Under the pieces are notes generated by a model that saw only the letters and a list, made by a program, of their open reading frames with translations, made no database searches and had not been told where the DNA came from. The position numbers were made by a program, and so were the translations under genes. Below, piece by piece: positions 1 through 7,275 of a DNA stretch of 32,522 bases; position 1 is the stretch's first letter; every line of letters starts with the position of its first letter. The DNA comes from Candidatus Bathyarchaeota archaeon. Its GTDB lineage: Archaea > Thermoproteota > Bathyarchaeia > Bathyarchaeales > Bathycorpusculaceae. The DNA lies in assembly GCA_026414525.1 (NCBI GenBank), contig JAOAIV010000005.1:1-32522 (forward strand), in the 5' to 3' direction.

Positions 1-2345
1 TCGAACCTCGCGATTACCGTGTATTTGCCTGGAACTGGCGGCGTGAAGGTGGCGCTGTAGAAGCCGTTTGCGTCGCTTGTTGTCCTCGCCACTTCATAGT
101 AGTTGCCGTTGGGGTCAAGCACTTCAATGACCACTTCAACACCCTTAACGTTAGCAGGGCATTCGAATTGCTTGTAAACATATAGCATCCATTCGCTCAT
201 GGATTCGTCAGCGACTGCCGGAACGCCGTTCGGGAACCGCTTCCGCAGGACTATGTCGTCAGTTCCCGGTGAAATATCGGTGACTGTGCCTTCTACGAGG
301 ATTTTGCTGCCATGAGTAGAAACTTTCGGCGATGCAGTTACAGTTGTTTTGCTGGGTCCCTTGCCGATGGCGTAGATTCGCTGGTCGTAGGTGTCCATTG
401 TCGCGATTATGCTGTCGCCAATAACGGCATTACCACCCCAGCGGGTGCCACGGAACATGCCGTTAACGCGCCAGATGACATCGCCAGTCTCTGCATCCAA
501 GCACACGAAGGGTGCGCCACGAGGCAGAGGTTGCTCAGCGCTGTGCTCACAGTGGCCTAGGTATACTTTGCCATCAGCGATTAAGGCAATCCAGCCCCAC
601 CAGTTTTGGCCTGTAACAGACTCGCTATATGGATCGTTTAACGTGTAAGTCCACACAGTTTTGCCAGTTTTCAGATCATAGACGTACAAGATGCCGCCTA
701 CGCCGACCGAGTAGAGTTTCCCGTAAGCGAAGTACCATGTGTGTTCAACGTTACCCCAGCCGTAAGCGTCTAGGAAGTGCTCAGATTCTGTTTCCCATAG
801 ATAGTTGCCGTTTTCAACGCTGAAACCATAGTGTTTTCGCAGTTCTTTGCACCAGACTGCGATTACGCCGTCTTTGACTTCATTTGATGCACCAGTATAG
901 TGCAGTGTGACAGCGCCGTCAGCCCAGATGGCAGGTGGCGTCCATGTTTTGTCGAATAATGTGTATGTTGACGTGGAAGTTTTGCTCAGGCCCTTAGTGT
1001 TTAGAGCCCAGACTCGGACAAGTGTGCGGTTGTAAAATACACCTACAACGCGGTCATCATATATTTTTAGGGTGCTTGCGCCAAAGGATGTTGAAACTTG
1101 TAAGCCGGCAGGTATGGTTACGTTCCATGAGTATGCGCCGGTTGTGTTAGCAGCGAAGGTTGCTCCGTGGACAAGTGGGCGCATGTAAGCAGCCCAGCTG
1201 CCATAGTTGCCTGGATCTCTGAAGTTGGGGTTGGCTTGGCCTGCTGCGGTTGAGTTCCACATGGCCATCCAGCGGTTAGCAACATCCAACTGGAGGATGA
1301 GGATTTCTCCGCTTGGTCCACGTGTTCTCGTGCCTGAGGGGACGTTGGTCATTGTGTAAATCCATGCGCCGTTGAATGGATCATATGCATGCCAAGTGGT
1401 GCCTGATACGGACCAAAGGTAATTGTAGGAGCCGTCCATGTTCCAGCCGTTGAAGTAGAGAATTTGGCCAAAGGATAGAGAGACGCCTAATTTTTCCCAG
1501 AGGAATTCGCCCGTATGTAGGTCAACAGCAACAATTCCAGTGTTGTTAGAGACAGTTGCGGAGTCTCTGTTGTAATAGAGAATACCATTCATTACTACTG
1601 TGTTAGTGAATTTGCCTTCATATGGGTCGCCTGTTTCAGCTCCAACAGGTAGCTGTGCATCGCCCCAGTATCCGCCGTTCAAGCCGCCCGTGGTTAGCTG
1701 TCTAACCCACAATACGTGAGCAGTTTCAGGCGCATCGTCATTATAAAGCGCCAGCGAGTTAGCAGGACGCTCAAGCCAATTGCCTGAAACTACTGCCCAT
1801 TCGCGTAATTGTGGATCGATGGGTCGGCTCCAGTATTCTGTTGGCAGCGGGTGGCCTGGGTAAGTTGCACGTTTCTCCTCGACCACTTGGAACTCCATTT
1901 CAAGCGTGCTGCCTTTTATGGTTGTTCCATTGTATATCCAGTTGCCGCCTTCAACGTTGTAGAAGTTGCCCCACTTCCAGATTTGCTCAGGGAAATTCAT
2001 TTTCACCTTGTACGTGCCTGTTCGCGTGGGAACATAGTTCATGAATGTCGCTCCAGTAGAGTCAGTCTTGAACGGACCGAAGGATTCGGTGGTTCCATCG
2101 GGCTTTGTGATTGTAAGGGTTAATCCTTCGTAGCCATCGTATACGCTTGGTAGCTGCTGCATTACACCGAAGCGTATGATTGCGGTTTCGCCTACGCCAA
2201 CAGGGTTAGGAACGACGTCAAGGATGGGGAACGATGCTAAGGTTACGCCGGGTTGTGCTATGGCCGGTAAAGCAACAAGTGATAGTGCCATTGCAAATGT
2301 TAGAAGTGCAATTGCGGCATAGGTCTTGCATTTGATCAACTTCAT
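1..2345 (-). CDS. Secreted PQQ-type beta-propeller protein, 3' end beyond window
   Basis: An uninterrupted minus-strand reading frame of 781 codons runs from an ATG at 2345 to the left edge, so the C-terminus is missing. The first 30 residues form a signal peptide (MKLIKCKTYAAIALLTF, then a hydrophobic stretch ending ALPAIA before QPG). An Ig-like segment follows (about residues 30-140). Then comes a long region rich in W, G and Y with repeated blades, such as VAVDLHTGEFLWE, LYVYDLKTGKTVWTY and FVCLDAETGDVIWR, the pattern of PQQ-like propeller repeats. From about residue 680 the protein changes to Ig-like or carboxypeptidase-regulatory-like modules (KILVEGTVTDISPG; TSDANGFYSATFTPP). It is probably an exported surface protein. 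Such propellers in archaea have no single function, and no catalytic residue can be assigned. The gene stands alone behind its own TATA box. Confidence 0.85.
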   Translation of the reverse strand, partial: MKLIKCKTYAAIALLTFAMALSLVALPAIAQPGVTLASFPILDVVPNPVGVGETAIIRFGVMQQLPSVYDGYEGLTLTITKPDGTTESFGPFKTDSTGATFMNYVPTRTGTYKVKMNFPEQIWKWGNFYNVEGGNWIYNGTTIKGSTLEMEFQVVEEKRATYPGHPLPTEYWSRPIDPQLREWAVVSGNWLERPANSLALYNDDAPETAHVLWVRQLTTGGLNGGYWGDAQLPVGAETGDPYEGKFTNTVVMNGILYYNRDSATVSNNTGIVAVDLHTGEFLWEKLGVSLSFGQILYFNGWNMDGSYNYLWSVSGTTWHAYDPFNGAWIYTMTNVPSGTRTRGPSGEILILQLDVANRWMAMWNSTAAGQANPNFRDPGNYGSWAAYMRPLVHGATFAANTTGAYSWNVTIPAGLQVSTSFGASTLKIYDDRVVGVFYNRTLVRVWALNTKGLSKTSTSTYTLFDKTWTPPAIWADGAVTLHYTGASNEVKDGVIAVWCKELRKHYGFSVENGNYLWETESEHFLDAYGWGNVEHTWYFAYGKLYSVGVGGILYVYDLKTGKTVWTYTLNDPYSESVTGQNWWGWIALIADGKVYLGHCEHSAEQPLPRGAPFVCLDAETGDVIWRVNGMFRGTRWGGNAVIGDSIIATMDTYDQRIYAIGKGPSKTTVTASPKVSTHGSKILVEGTVTDISPGTDDIVLRKRFPNGVPAVADESMSEWMLYVYKQFECPANVKGVEVVIEVLDPNGNYYEVARTTSDANGFYSATFTPPVPGKYTVIARF
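271..305. repeat. 35-base segment repeated inverted at 24797-24831
   Basis: Positions 271-305 are identical to the reverse complement of 24797-24831 over 35 bases. Here the segment lies inside the propeller gene and encodes KILVEGTVTDIS on the minus strand. Confidence 0.85.
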
Positions 2346-2410
2346 TCTCCCGATTCTCTCCTTATTTCTTGTGCTACAACGCACGAACCTCATAAAATAC
2401 CAGTAGAACT

Positions 2411-2418
2411 ATATAAAA
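2411..2418 (-). promoter_or_regulatory. TATA box of the beta-propeller gene
   Basis: The minus strand reads TTTTATAT, preceded by GC. It lies about 70 bases before the ATG at 2345, predicting a transcript start near 2388 and a leader of about 40 bases. The leader contains AAGGAGAG and GGGAGA just before the ATG. Confidence 0.5.
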
Positions 2419-2569
2419 GCTATTCCAGATCTGCCCTTTTGATATGTCAGCGCACAGATTTTCACGTTGCGCCGGTTACATGTGCATAACAGTTACTGAT
2501 AAGTGAACCATTGAGAAGACGCCAGCAATTAGTTTAATTTAGGACATATATCGCGAATAGTAATTCAAT

Positions 2570-2579
2570 ACTTAAATAC
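2570..2579 (+). promoter_or_regulatory. TATA box of the DUF5658-like gene
   Basis: ACTTAAATAC sits about 50 bases ahead of the TTG start at 2623. It predicts transcription from about 2600 and a short leader holding the AGGAGAGG ribosome binding site. Confidence 0.4.
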
Positions 2580-2622
2580 GCAACGCGCCATATATGGAAG
2601 TTGAGAAAGGAGAGGACAAGCA

Positions 2623-2979
2623 TTGCTTAAGGGCCTGAGAGTTCCTTGCTTATCGCTTATTCTGATGGGCTCCATGGATTGGCTGACGACAATTATAGGC
2701 ATAGCGTATTTTGGAGCTGTAGAGGGCAACCCGTTCTTGGCTGAAATAACGAGAACAAGTTTGCCGGCATTTACAGCAATAAAACTCTCCACAACACTCA
2801 TTGTGAGCTTACTTTTTTATAACGCAGAGAAAATGCTCCTAAAGACTCAGGATAAGAACAGCTGCGCGTTCAAGCTTACACGCTTCACATTGAGAGGCGC
2901 ATACATTGCAGCCACTTTGCTTCTACTAGCAGCAGTTTTGAACAATCTATTTGTGGTTGTAAGCGCTGCTGCCATTTAA
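2623..2979 (+). CDS. DUF5658-like small membrane protein
   Basis: A 118-residue protein with hydrophobic segments at about residues 7-30, 48-65 and 90-115. The segment SMDWLTTIIGIAYFGAVEGN followed by PF matches the DUF5658 pattern (an Asp, two Thr, then Gly and Glu-x-Asn-Pro). No biochemical role is established for that family. The start is TTG at 2623, chosen because GAAAGGAGAGG lies about 8 bases upstream and no ATG is in frame. It is transcribed divergently from the propeller gene and followed directly by a decayed gene, so it looks monocistronic. Confidence 0.72.
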   Translation: MLKGLRVPCLSLILMGSMDWLTTIIGIAYFGAVEGNPFLAEITRTSLPAFTAIKLSTTLIVSLLFYNAEKMLLKTQDKNSCAFKLTRFTLRGAYIAATLLLLAAVLNNLFVVVSAAAI

Positions 2980-3011
2980 CGCATAGAAAACGCGAACATT
3001 TATTAAACAAA

Positions 3012-3388
3012 AGATTACTTATCTGCTTTGGCGCAAGCAGATTGCAGGCTAACTTCAAGCCGCTGATTGTCTGGCTTATTCTGAATGGGAAAGCAGAAGA
3101 AGCTCTTGAGCATCTTGCCAATGCCTGTGGAATAAGCACTCCGAAGCTGAAGGTGGCTTGCCAAAGGGTGCAAAAAGAAAATTTTAGCTTGTTATACGGC
3201 TAAAAATAAAACAATTGCATTACTTAACAGCGACACTCTGAGGAATCCTTTTGTTATTTTACATTAAGTTTTATAATCACTTGCGCACGCAACCCATTGA
3301 CAAGCAGCGCAAGGGCACCGAAAAGCATGCCAACAAATTTGCAAAAGTTCTCCGCGCATATGAAAACGCAGATACATGCAAAGTTTAG
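3012..3388 (+). pseudogene. Decayed HExxH metallopeptidase-like gene, three reading frames
   Basis: One protein-like sequence is spread over three frames. Piece 1 (to the stop at 3201-3203) reads SRLQANFKPLIVWLILNGKA and goes on to EEALEHLANACGISTPKLKV. Piece 2 overlaps it in another frame: ILACYTAKNKTIALLNSDTL, then RNPFVILH and a stop at 3265-3267. Piece 3, in the third frame, reads FYNHLRTQPIDKQRKGTEKH, then ANKFAKVLRAYENAD and the stop at 3386-3388. Joined, the H of VILH and the FYNH that follows rebuild an HExxH-type zinc motif whose glutamate codon has become part of TAAG. Similar small archaeal proteins with LHEFYHHLR are known to me only from memory. Either the gene is dead or the assembly holds several indels here. 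No convincing start codon remains. Confidence 0.7.
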
Positions 3389-3451
3389 GTGAATCTTGAT
3401 GCATCGCCGTTATATTTGGTGCAGACAACAAAGTTATATCTTATAATAATA

Positions 3452-3467
3452 AATTAGCGTGCTAATT
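3452..3467. repeat. Perfect inverted repeat, 7-base arms
   Basis: AATTAGC, two bases, then GCTAATT. It follows a TATA-like TTATAATAA at about 3441-3449 on the plus strand, but no gene starts downstream on that strand. It lies past the 3' end of the hydrogenase operon, so it may be a leftover operator or part of a terminator. Function unknown. Confidence 0.45.
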
Positions 3468-3526
3468 GTGCAGAAAGAGGGAGTTATTAATCTTGCTATT
3501 ACGCAGCTATTGACTTGAAAGCAATA

Positions 3527-4024
3527 TTACACTGAGAATAATTCAATCAGTATTTTCATGATTTCTTCTGCGGTTGTTTGAACTCTTGGTGTTAAGCCTT
3601 CTCCGAACTCGGTGTTTTCAGGCTCAATTAGCAACAAAGCAATTTTAGCGGTGGTCATTTTTTTGATGTATTCGCAGAAAATGCGCAGTGGCAGCACATG
3701 TGTGGTTACAGCAGCAAAATTTGCCACTTGCTCGGGGGAAACAAGGCGGACGGCGCCCGGTTGGAGCCCAAGAAATGCAGCGTCGATTATCAGCACATGA
3801 CTTGGTTTGAAATCAACTATGTCTTGTATGAAGCTTTCAGGGACTGTTTCGCATTCAATCAAACATATGTTTGCGGGTGCTTTACCTTTAAGGTCTTGGA
3901 CTATTTTCATGCCTACGAAGTCATCTCTTCGAATGGGGTTTCCAATGCCCGCAACTACAACTTTGTCCGCATAGGCAAACCACTTGTGTAGAGCATCACG
4001 AATAGAAACGGCTTTATTAACCAA
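3527..4024 (-). CDS. [NiFe]-hydrogenase maturation endopeptidase
   Basis: A 165-residue member of the HycI/HyaD/FrhD peptidase family, which clips the C-terminal tail of the hydrogenase large subunit after nickel insertion. Visible family marks are the early GIGNPIRRDDFVG (about residues 26-38), an ETVPE segment whose Glu is a likely nickel-sensing ligand, IIDAAFLG, and a His in the TTHVLPL segment. It lies 43 bases downstream of the large-subunit gene on the same strand, so its substrate is almost certainly that protein. The TTG at 4024 is the only canonical start between the in-frame stop at 4037-4039 and the conserved glycine motif. The spacer lacks a strong Shine-Dalgarno sequence, so translation may be weak or coupled. 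Confidence 0.88.
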   Translation of the reverse strand: MVNKAVSIRDALHKWFAYADKVVVAGIGNPIRRDDFVGMKIVQDLKGKAPANICLIECETVPESFIQDIVDFKPSHVLIIDAAFLGLQPGAVRLVSPEQVANFAAVTTHVLPLRIFCEYIKKMTTAKIALLLIEPENTEFGEGLTPRVQTTAEEIMKILIELFSV

Positions 4025-4067
4025 ATTGTATTCCAGCTAGAGAGGGGAAAGAGGAAATAAAAAAGGT

Positions 4068-5522
4068 TTAGCGCTGAATTATCTGTATAAGCTGCTTTTG
4101 TCTGTCATAAACTTCTATGGTCAGGGGCATCTGCCCAACCGCGTAGTGTGTTGCGCATGCAAAGCATGGGTCGTAAGCCCTGAATGCCATCTCCACCTTA
4201 TTCAGCACGCCCTGGTCAACTTTGCCGTTGCGTATCAAGCCCTTTGCGGCGTCGCGGATGGATATGCATATTGCCGGGTAATTGTTGGTGGTGGCCACGA
4301 TCAAGTTTACGTCCTTGACGAGCGCGTCTTTGTCAAGCACGTAGTGATGATAAAGCGTGCCCCTTGCAGCCTCAACAACTCCCACACCTTCACTTGGCTC
4401 ACCAGGCTTATTGCGCACGTTTGTGCTTGTGATTTCAGGGTCTTTTGCCAACTCGAGCGCACGCTCAGCAGCATAAAGCAGCTCAATCAGCCTTGCCCAG
4501 TGGAAAGCTAAAGTGCCGTGCACTGGTTTGCCGCCTAAGGTCTTGTACATCAGTTCGTATTCGGCTTGTGCAAGCGGGGTAGCCATGCCATCAGCCGCGT
4601 TTAGGCGCCCAAGCGGGCCTACGCGGTAGATGCCGCTGTCGGCGCCGTAGATTAAACCTTTCCATCCGACTTTCTTTAAGAATGGAAACTTGGAGTATGT
4701 CCATGGCTCCACGTGCTCGCCGATGTGCTGGAGGTAATCTTTGGGTTCGAACTTTAAGAATTCACGGCCATTTGGGTCTGTTACGCGGATTTTTCCATCA
4801 TAGAAGTTGACTCTGTTCTTGTCATCCACAAGGCCCATGTAGTAGGTCTTCATTGTGTACGCGTCGCTTTTTATCATGTCAACGTAAGCGCTGTTGCCTA
4901 AAACTATGTCGTGGAAAAGTTTCAAGGTGAGCTTCGCGAATTCAACGGATGAAGCAGCCATCTTCTCGATTTCTTGCCTCTTCTCCTCGCTTAAGGGTTT
5001 AGAGACACCGCCGGGTAAGCCGCACACTGGATGTGTAGCTTTACCGCCGAGAATCTCTGTTATCTTCTGTCCGTAGGCTCTGTGCTTTATGACCTCTTTG
5101 CCTATGTCTAGGCCTGCTTTTTCTATGACGCCTAAGATGTTGCGCTTCTCTGGTGGCGCATCTGGACCGACAATGAAGTCTGGTCCGCCTAAGTAGTAGA
5201 AGTGCAGTGTGTGATCGTATATGTAGTATGCTACATACATGAGTTCTCTGAGTTTCTTGGCAGCTGACGGTGGTTCAACTTTGAAAGCGGAGTCTAAGGC
5301 TTTGACTGAGGCAAAGTGGTGGGCGACAGGGCAGACTCCACAGATTCTTGTTGTCAAGATGGGCAGGAGTTCAGCGCGTCTTCCTTCACAGAATTTCTCG
5401 AAGCCTCTCAGTTCGGGAACTTTCAGGTAAGCATTTTCCACTTCGCCCTTATCGTTGAGGAATATGGATATGCTACCATGGCCTTCGAGGCGAGTTACTG
5501 GGTTTATACTTATTTCTTTCAT
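4068..5522 (-). CDS. mvhA: [NiFe]-hydrogenase large subunit, Mvh/Frh (group 3) type
   Basis: A 484-residue catalytic subunit that binds the Ni-Fe(CN)2CO centre. The L1 motif [11 protein letters not shown] places cysteines at residues 61 and 64. The L2 motif DPCFACATH near the C-terminus gives cysteines 453 and 456. Twenty-five residues follow the motif's His459, the tail expected to be removed by the protease encoded next downstream. The N-terminus [15 protein letters not shown] is typical of group 3 enzymes. The ATG overlaps the small-subunit stop as ATGA, indicating translational coupling. It most resembles the F420-non-reducing (Mvh) large subunit of methanogens. The exact subgroup (3c or another group 3 branch) cannot be settled without a tree. 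Confidence 0.92.
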   Translation of the reverse strand: MKEISINPVTRLEGHGSISIFLNDKGEVENAYLKVPELRGFEKFCEGRRAELLPILTTRICGVCPVAHHFASVKALDSAFKVEPPSAAKKLRELMYVAYYIYDHTLHFYYLGGPDFIVGPDAPPEKRNILGVIEKAGLDIGKEVIKHRAYGQKITEILGGKATHPVCGLPGGVSKPLSEEKRQEIEKMAASSVEFAKLTLKLFHDIVLGNSAYVDMIKSDAYTMKTYYMGLVDDKNRVNFYDGKIRVTDPNGREFLKFEPKDYLQHIGEHVEPWTYSKFPFLKKVGWKGLIYGADSGIYRVGPLGRLNAADGMATPLAQAEYELMYKTLGGKPVHGTLAFHWARLIELLYAAERALELAKDPEITSTNVRNKPGEPSEGVGVVEAARGTLYHHYVLDKDALVKDVNLIVATTNNYPAICISIRDAAKGLIRNGKVDQGVLNKVEMAFRAYDPCFACATHYAVGQMPLTIEVYDRQKQLIQIIQR

Positions 5523-6499
5523 TTCTTTATCACCTTTCTTCGGAGAATTGAAGCTGGAAGAGAATACATATAGAACGTGCCAACAGGATCCTTCACTTGG
5601 GCCATTATTTTCTCAATGTTTTCTGGATCTGCAGACTTCTCATCGTAGCCAAGTATGGAAGCTAAAGCGGTTATCATTCCAGCGCCAAGTTCGGGCATGT
5701 TTGGTGCAGCTCCACCACAGCCAGTGCATGGCATGTCCACTTTTAAGCACTGTGCGCCGCAGCCGCTACGGGTAGCAAGACCCATACAGAGTATTCCTTG
5801 CTCAAGCAAACATTTCTCTGGCTCCGGAGTCTTCTCGTACACACGATAAATCTTTGAGATTTTCTTGTTTTCTCTTTTTCGCGGGCATTCGTCGCAAACA
5901 GCCTTTAGCGGCGCAAGCACGGAGCCTTTTGGTGGAAGCTCATTTTTCGCGATGGCATCGACAGCGTTAACGATGAGTGGAACAGGCGGTGGGCAACCAG
6001 GCAGATAGTAATCTACGTCAACTGTCTGCGCCAAGGTTTTAACGGTATCATAGAATTCCGGGATCTCCAGGACACCTTCTTTCACTTTGGTCTCGGGTTG
6101 AGGTATAACTCCTGCAGGGTTAACTACAGACTTCTCGTTAAGATAAACATGCTCAAGGATTTCTTTGCTGTCATGCAGATTAGCTAATCCCGGTACGCAT
6201 CCTTCGTGTGCGCATGAACCGAAAGCCACTAGCAGATTGGACTTTTTCCGCAAAAGCTTGGCCATGTACTCTTGTTCGCTGTTACGGATAGAACCATTAA
6301 AGAATGTGATGTCAATGTACTTGTCAGGCATTGCTTCAACATCGGCATATTTGACGTCGAGAGCTACAGGCCAGAACACGATGTCAGCAATTTTCACTAC
6401 GTCAAGGATTTTCTCGTTCATGTCTAAAACTGCTATTTCACAGCCGCCACAGCTTGCAGCCCAGTAGAAGGCTATTTTCAGTTTTTTGTTTGTATTCAT
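5519..6499 (-). CDS. mvhG: [NiFe]-hydrogenase small subunit, Mvh/Frh (group 3) type
   Basis: A 326-residue electron-transfer subunit. Cysteines for the proximal 4Fe-4S cluster are at residues 17 and 20 (SCGGC), 96 (FGSCAHEGC) and 169 (PGCPPP). Eight further cysteines (202, 205, 230, 238, 247, 251, 258, 261) can hold two more clusters. There is no Tat signal, so the enzyme should be cytoplasmic. It is the first gene of a three-gene operon and overlaps the large-subunit gene by 4 bases. No mvhD, heterodisulfide reductase, F420-binding or diaphorase gene lies beside it, so its electron partner is not encoded here. The ATG at 6499 follows GAAGGTG with suitable spacing. Confidence 0.92.
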   Translation of the reverse strand: MNTNKKLKIAFYWAASCGGCEIAVLDMNEKILDVVKIADIVFWPVALDVKYADVEAMPDKYIDITFFNGSIRNSEQEYMAKLLRKKSNLLVAFGSCAHEGCVPGLANLHDSKEILEHVYLNEKSVVNPAGVIPQPETKVKEGVLEIPEFYDTVKTLAQTVDVDYYLPGCPPPVPLIVNAVDAIAKNELPPKGSVLAPLKAVCDECPRKRENKKISKIYRVYEKTPEPEKCLLEQGILCMGLATRSGCGAQCLKVDMPCTGCGGAAPNMPELGAGMITALASILGYDEKSADPENIEKIMAQVKDPVGTFYMYSLPASILRRKVIKK

Positions 6500-6796
6500 T
6501 TATTTTGCACCTTCAGAGGCTCTTTCAAGTTTTGGGGAATGGTGACTTGGGGCTTTACGTTTTTGCAACATTTTTTAGGCACCATTCATGGATAGCTTTT
6601 CAAATTGCATAACAACTACATAAAGCTTAAGCCGCGCTTTCATTGATTTCTCCATTCTGGGAAAGTTTTAAGCGGAAGATTTGACGCGACAATACTCGCG
6701 CTAATAAAAGGGTATCTCATTGACATATTCTGCAGCGCTTAGCTACCGTCAGTCAAATATGGCGACAAATTACTCGGAATACCTAGGAGGCATTTA
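6500..6796. other. Intergenic region ahead of the hydrogenase operon
   Basis: About 300 bases without a supportable gene. It holds the hydrogenase promoter region and the 3' end of the chemotaxis-side transcript. No RNA gene, repeat array or protein remnant was recognised. Confidence 0.5.
6619..6626 (-). promoter_or_regulatory. Possible TATA box of the hydrogenase operon
   Basis: The minus strand reads AAGCTTTATGTAG, a fair match to the archaeal BRE/TATA pattern, about 120 bases before the small-subunit ATG. A leader of nearly 100 bases would result. Other AT-rich spots nearby are possible. Confidence 0.3.
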
Positions 6797-7144
6797 TCAA
6801 ACTATGTAGAAAACATTACTTTTTTGGCCACTTTGCTTTTTCAACCAGTTTTCACTCATCAGACACCATTTTGACTCTTTTCCATCGATACGAAGTAACA
6901 GTATTAAATCGTCGCTGTCAAGTTTGGCATATTCAACCAGCATGTTATAGGTATCTTGCGTAATTTCAATTTCTAGGTCTTGAATTTGCCCGTCATTGGC
7001 TCTCCGTGCATGAAAAACCGCTTTGAGCATATCGCTGCCTTCTTGCAGTTTAACATTAACGCGATTTACAAAGTATATCGTGCTGCCATAGCTAAGGATG
7101 ACGTTGTGTGCGTTTTCAGATTTAACTTCGCTGTGCTCCCCCAA
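6797..7144 (-). CDS. Unknown 115-residue protein downstream of cheA
   Basis: A soluble 115-residue protein with alternating beta-strand-like and helical stretches (VNRVNVKLQEGSDMLKAVFH; QDLEIEITQDTYNMLVEYAK; LILLLRIDG). No signal peptide, membrane segment or metal motif is visible, and I do not recognise the family. It lies 131 bases downstream of cheA on the same strand, so it may be the last gene of the chemotaxis operon. The TTG at 7144 is the only start between the in-frame TAA upstream and the conserved-looking body; its ribosome site (AAGGGAAG) is weak. The next in-frame ATG would remove about 38 residues. Confidence 0.6.
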   Translation of the reverse strand: MGEHSEVKSENAHNVILSYGSTIYFVNRVNVKLQEGSDMLKAVFHARRANDGQIQDLEIEITQDTYNMLVEYAKLDSDDLILLLRIDGKESKWCLMSENWLKKQSGQKSNVFYIV

Positions 7145-7275
7145 CTTGCAGTCAACTTCCCTTAGTTAACTGCAATGAAGGAGGAAATTAAGCGCTTTTC
7201 CATTTACGGGAATATTATATATTCCGACTGGCACGTCAAAATAGTGGAAAGCCATTTTATAAAGAAAAAAGAGGC

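Noticed and set aside
1809-2123. A 104-codon plus-strand frame
   Set aside because: It is antisense to the secreted propeller gene, whose signal peptide, domains and continuous 781-codon frame are convincing.
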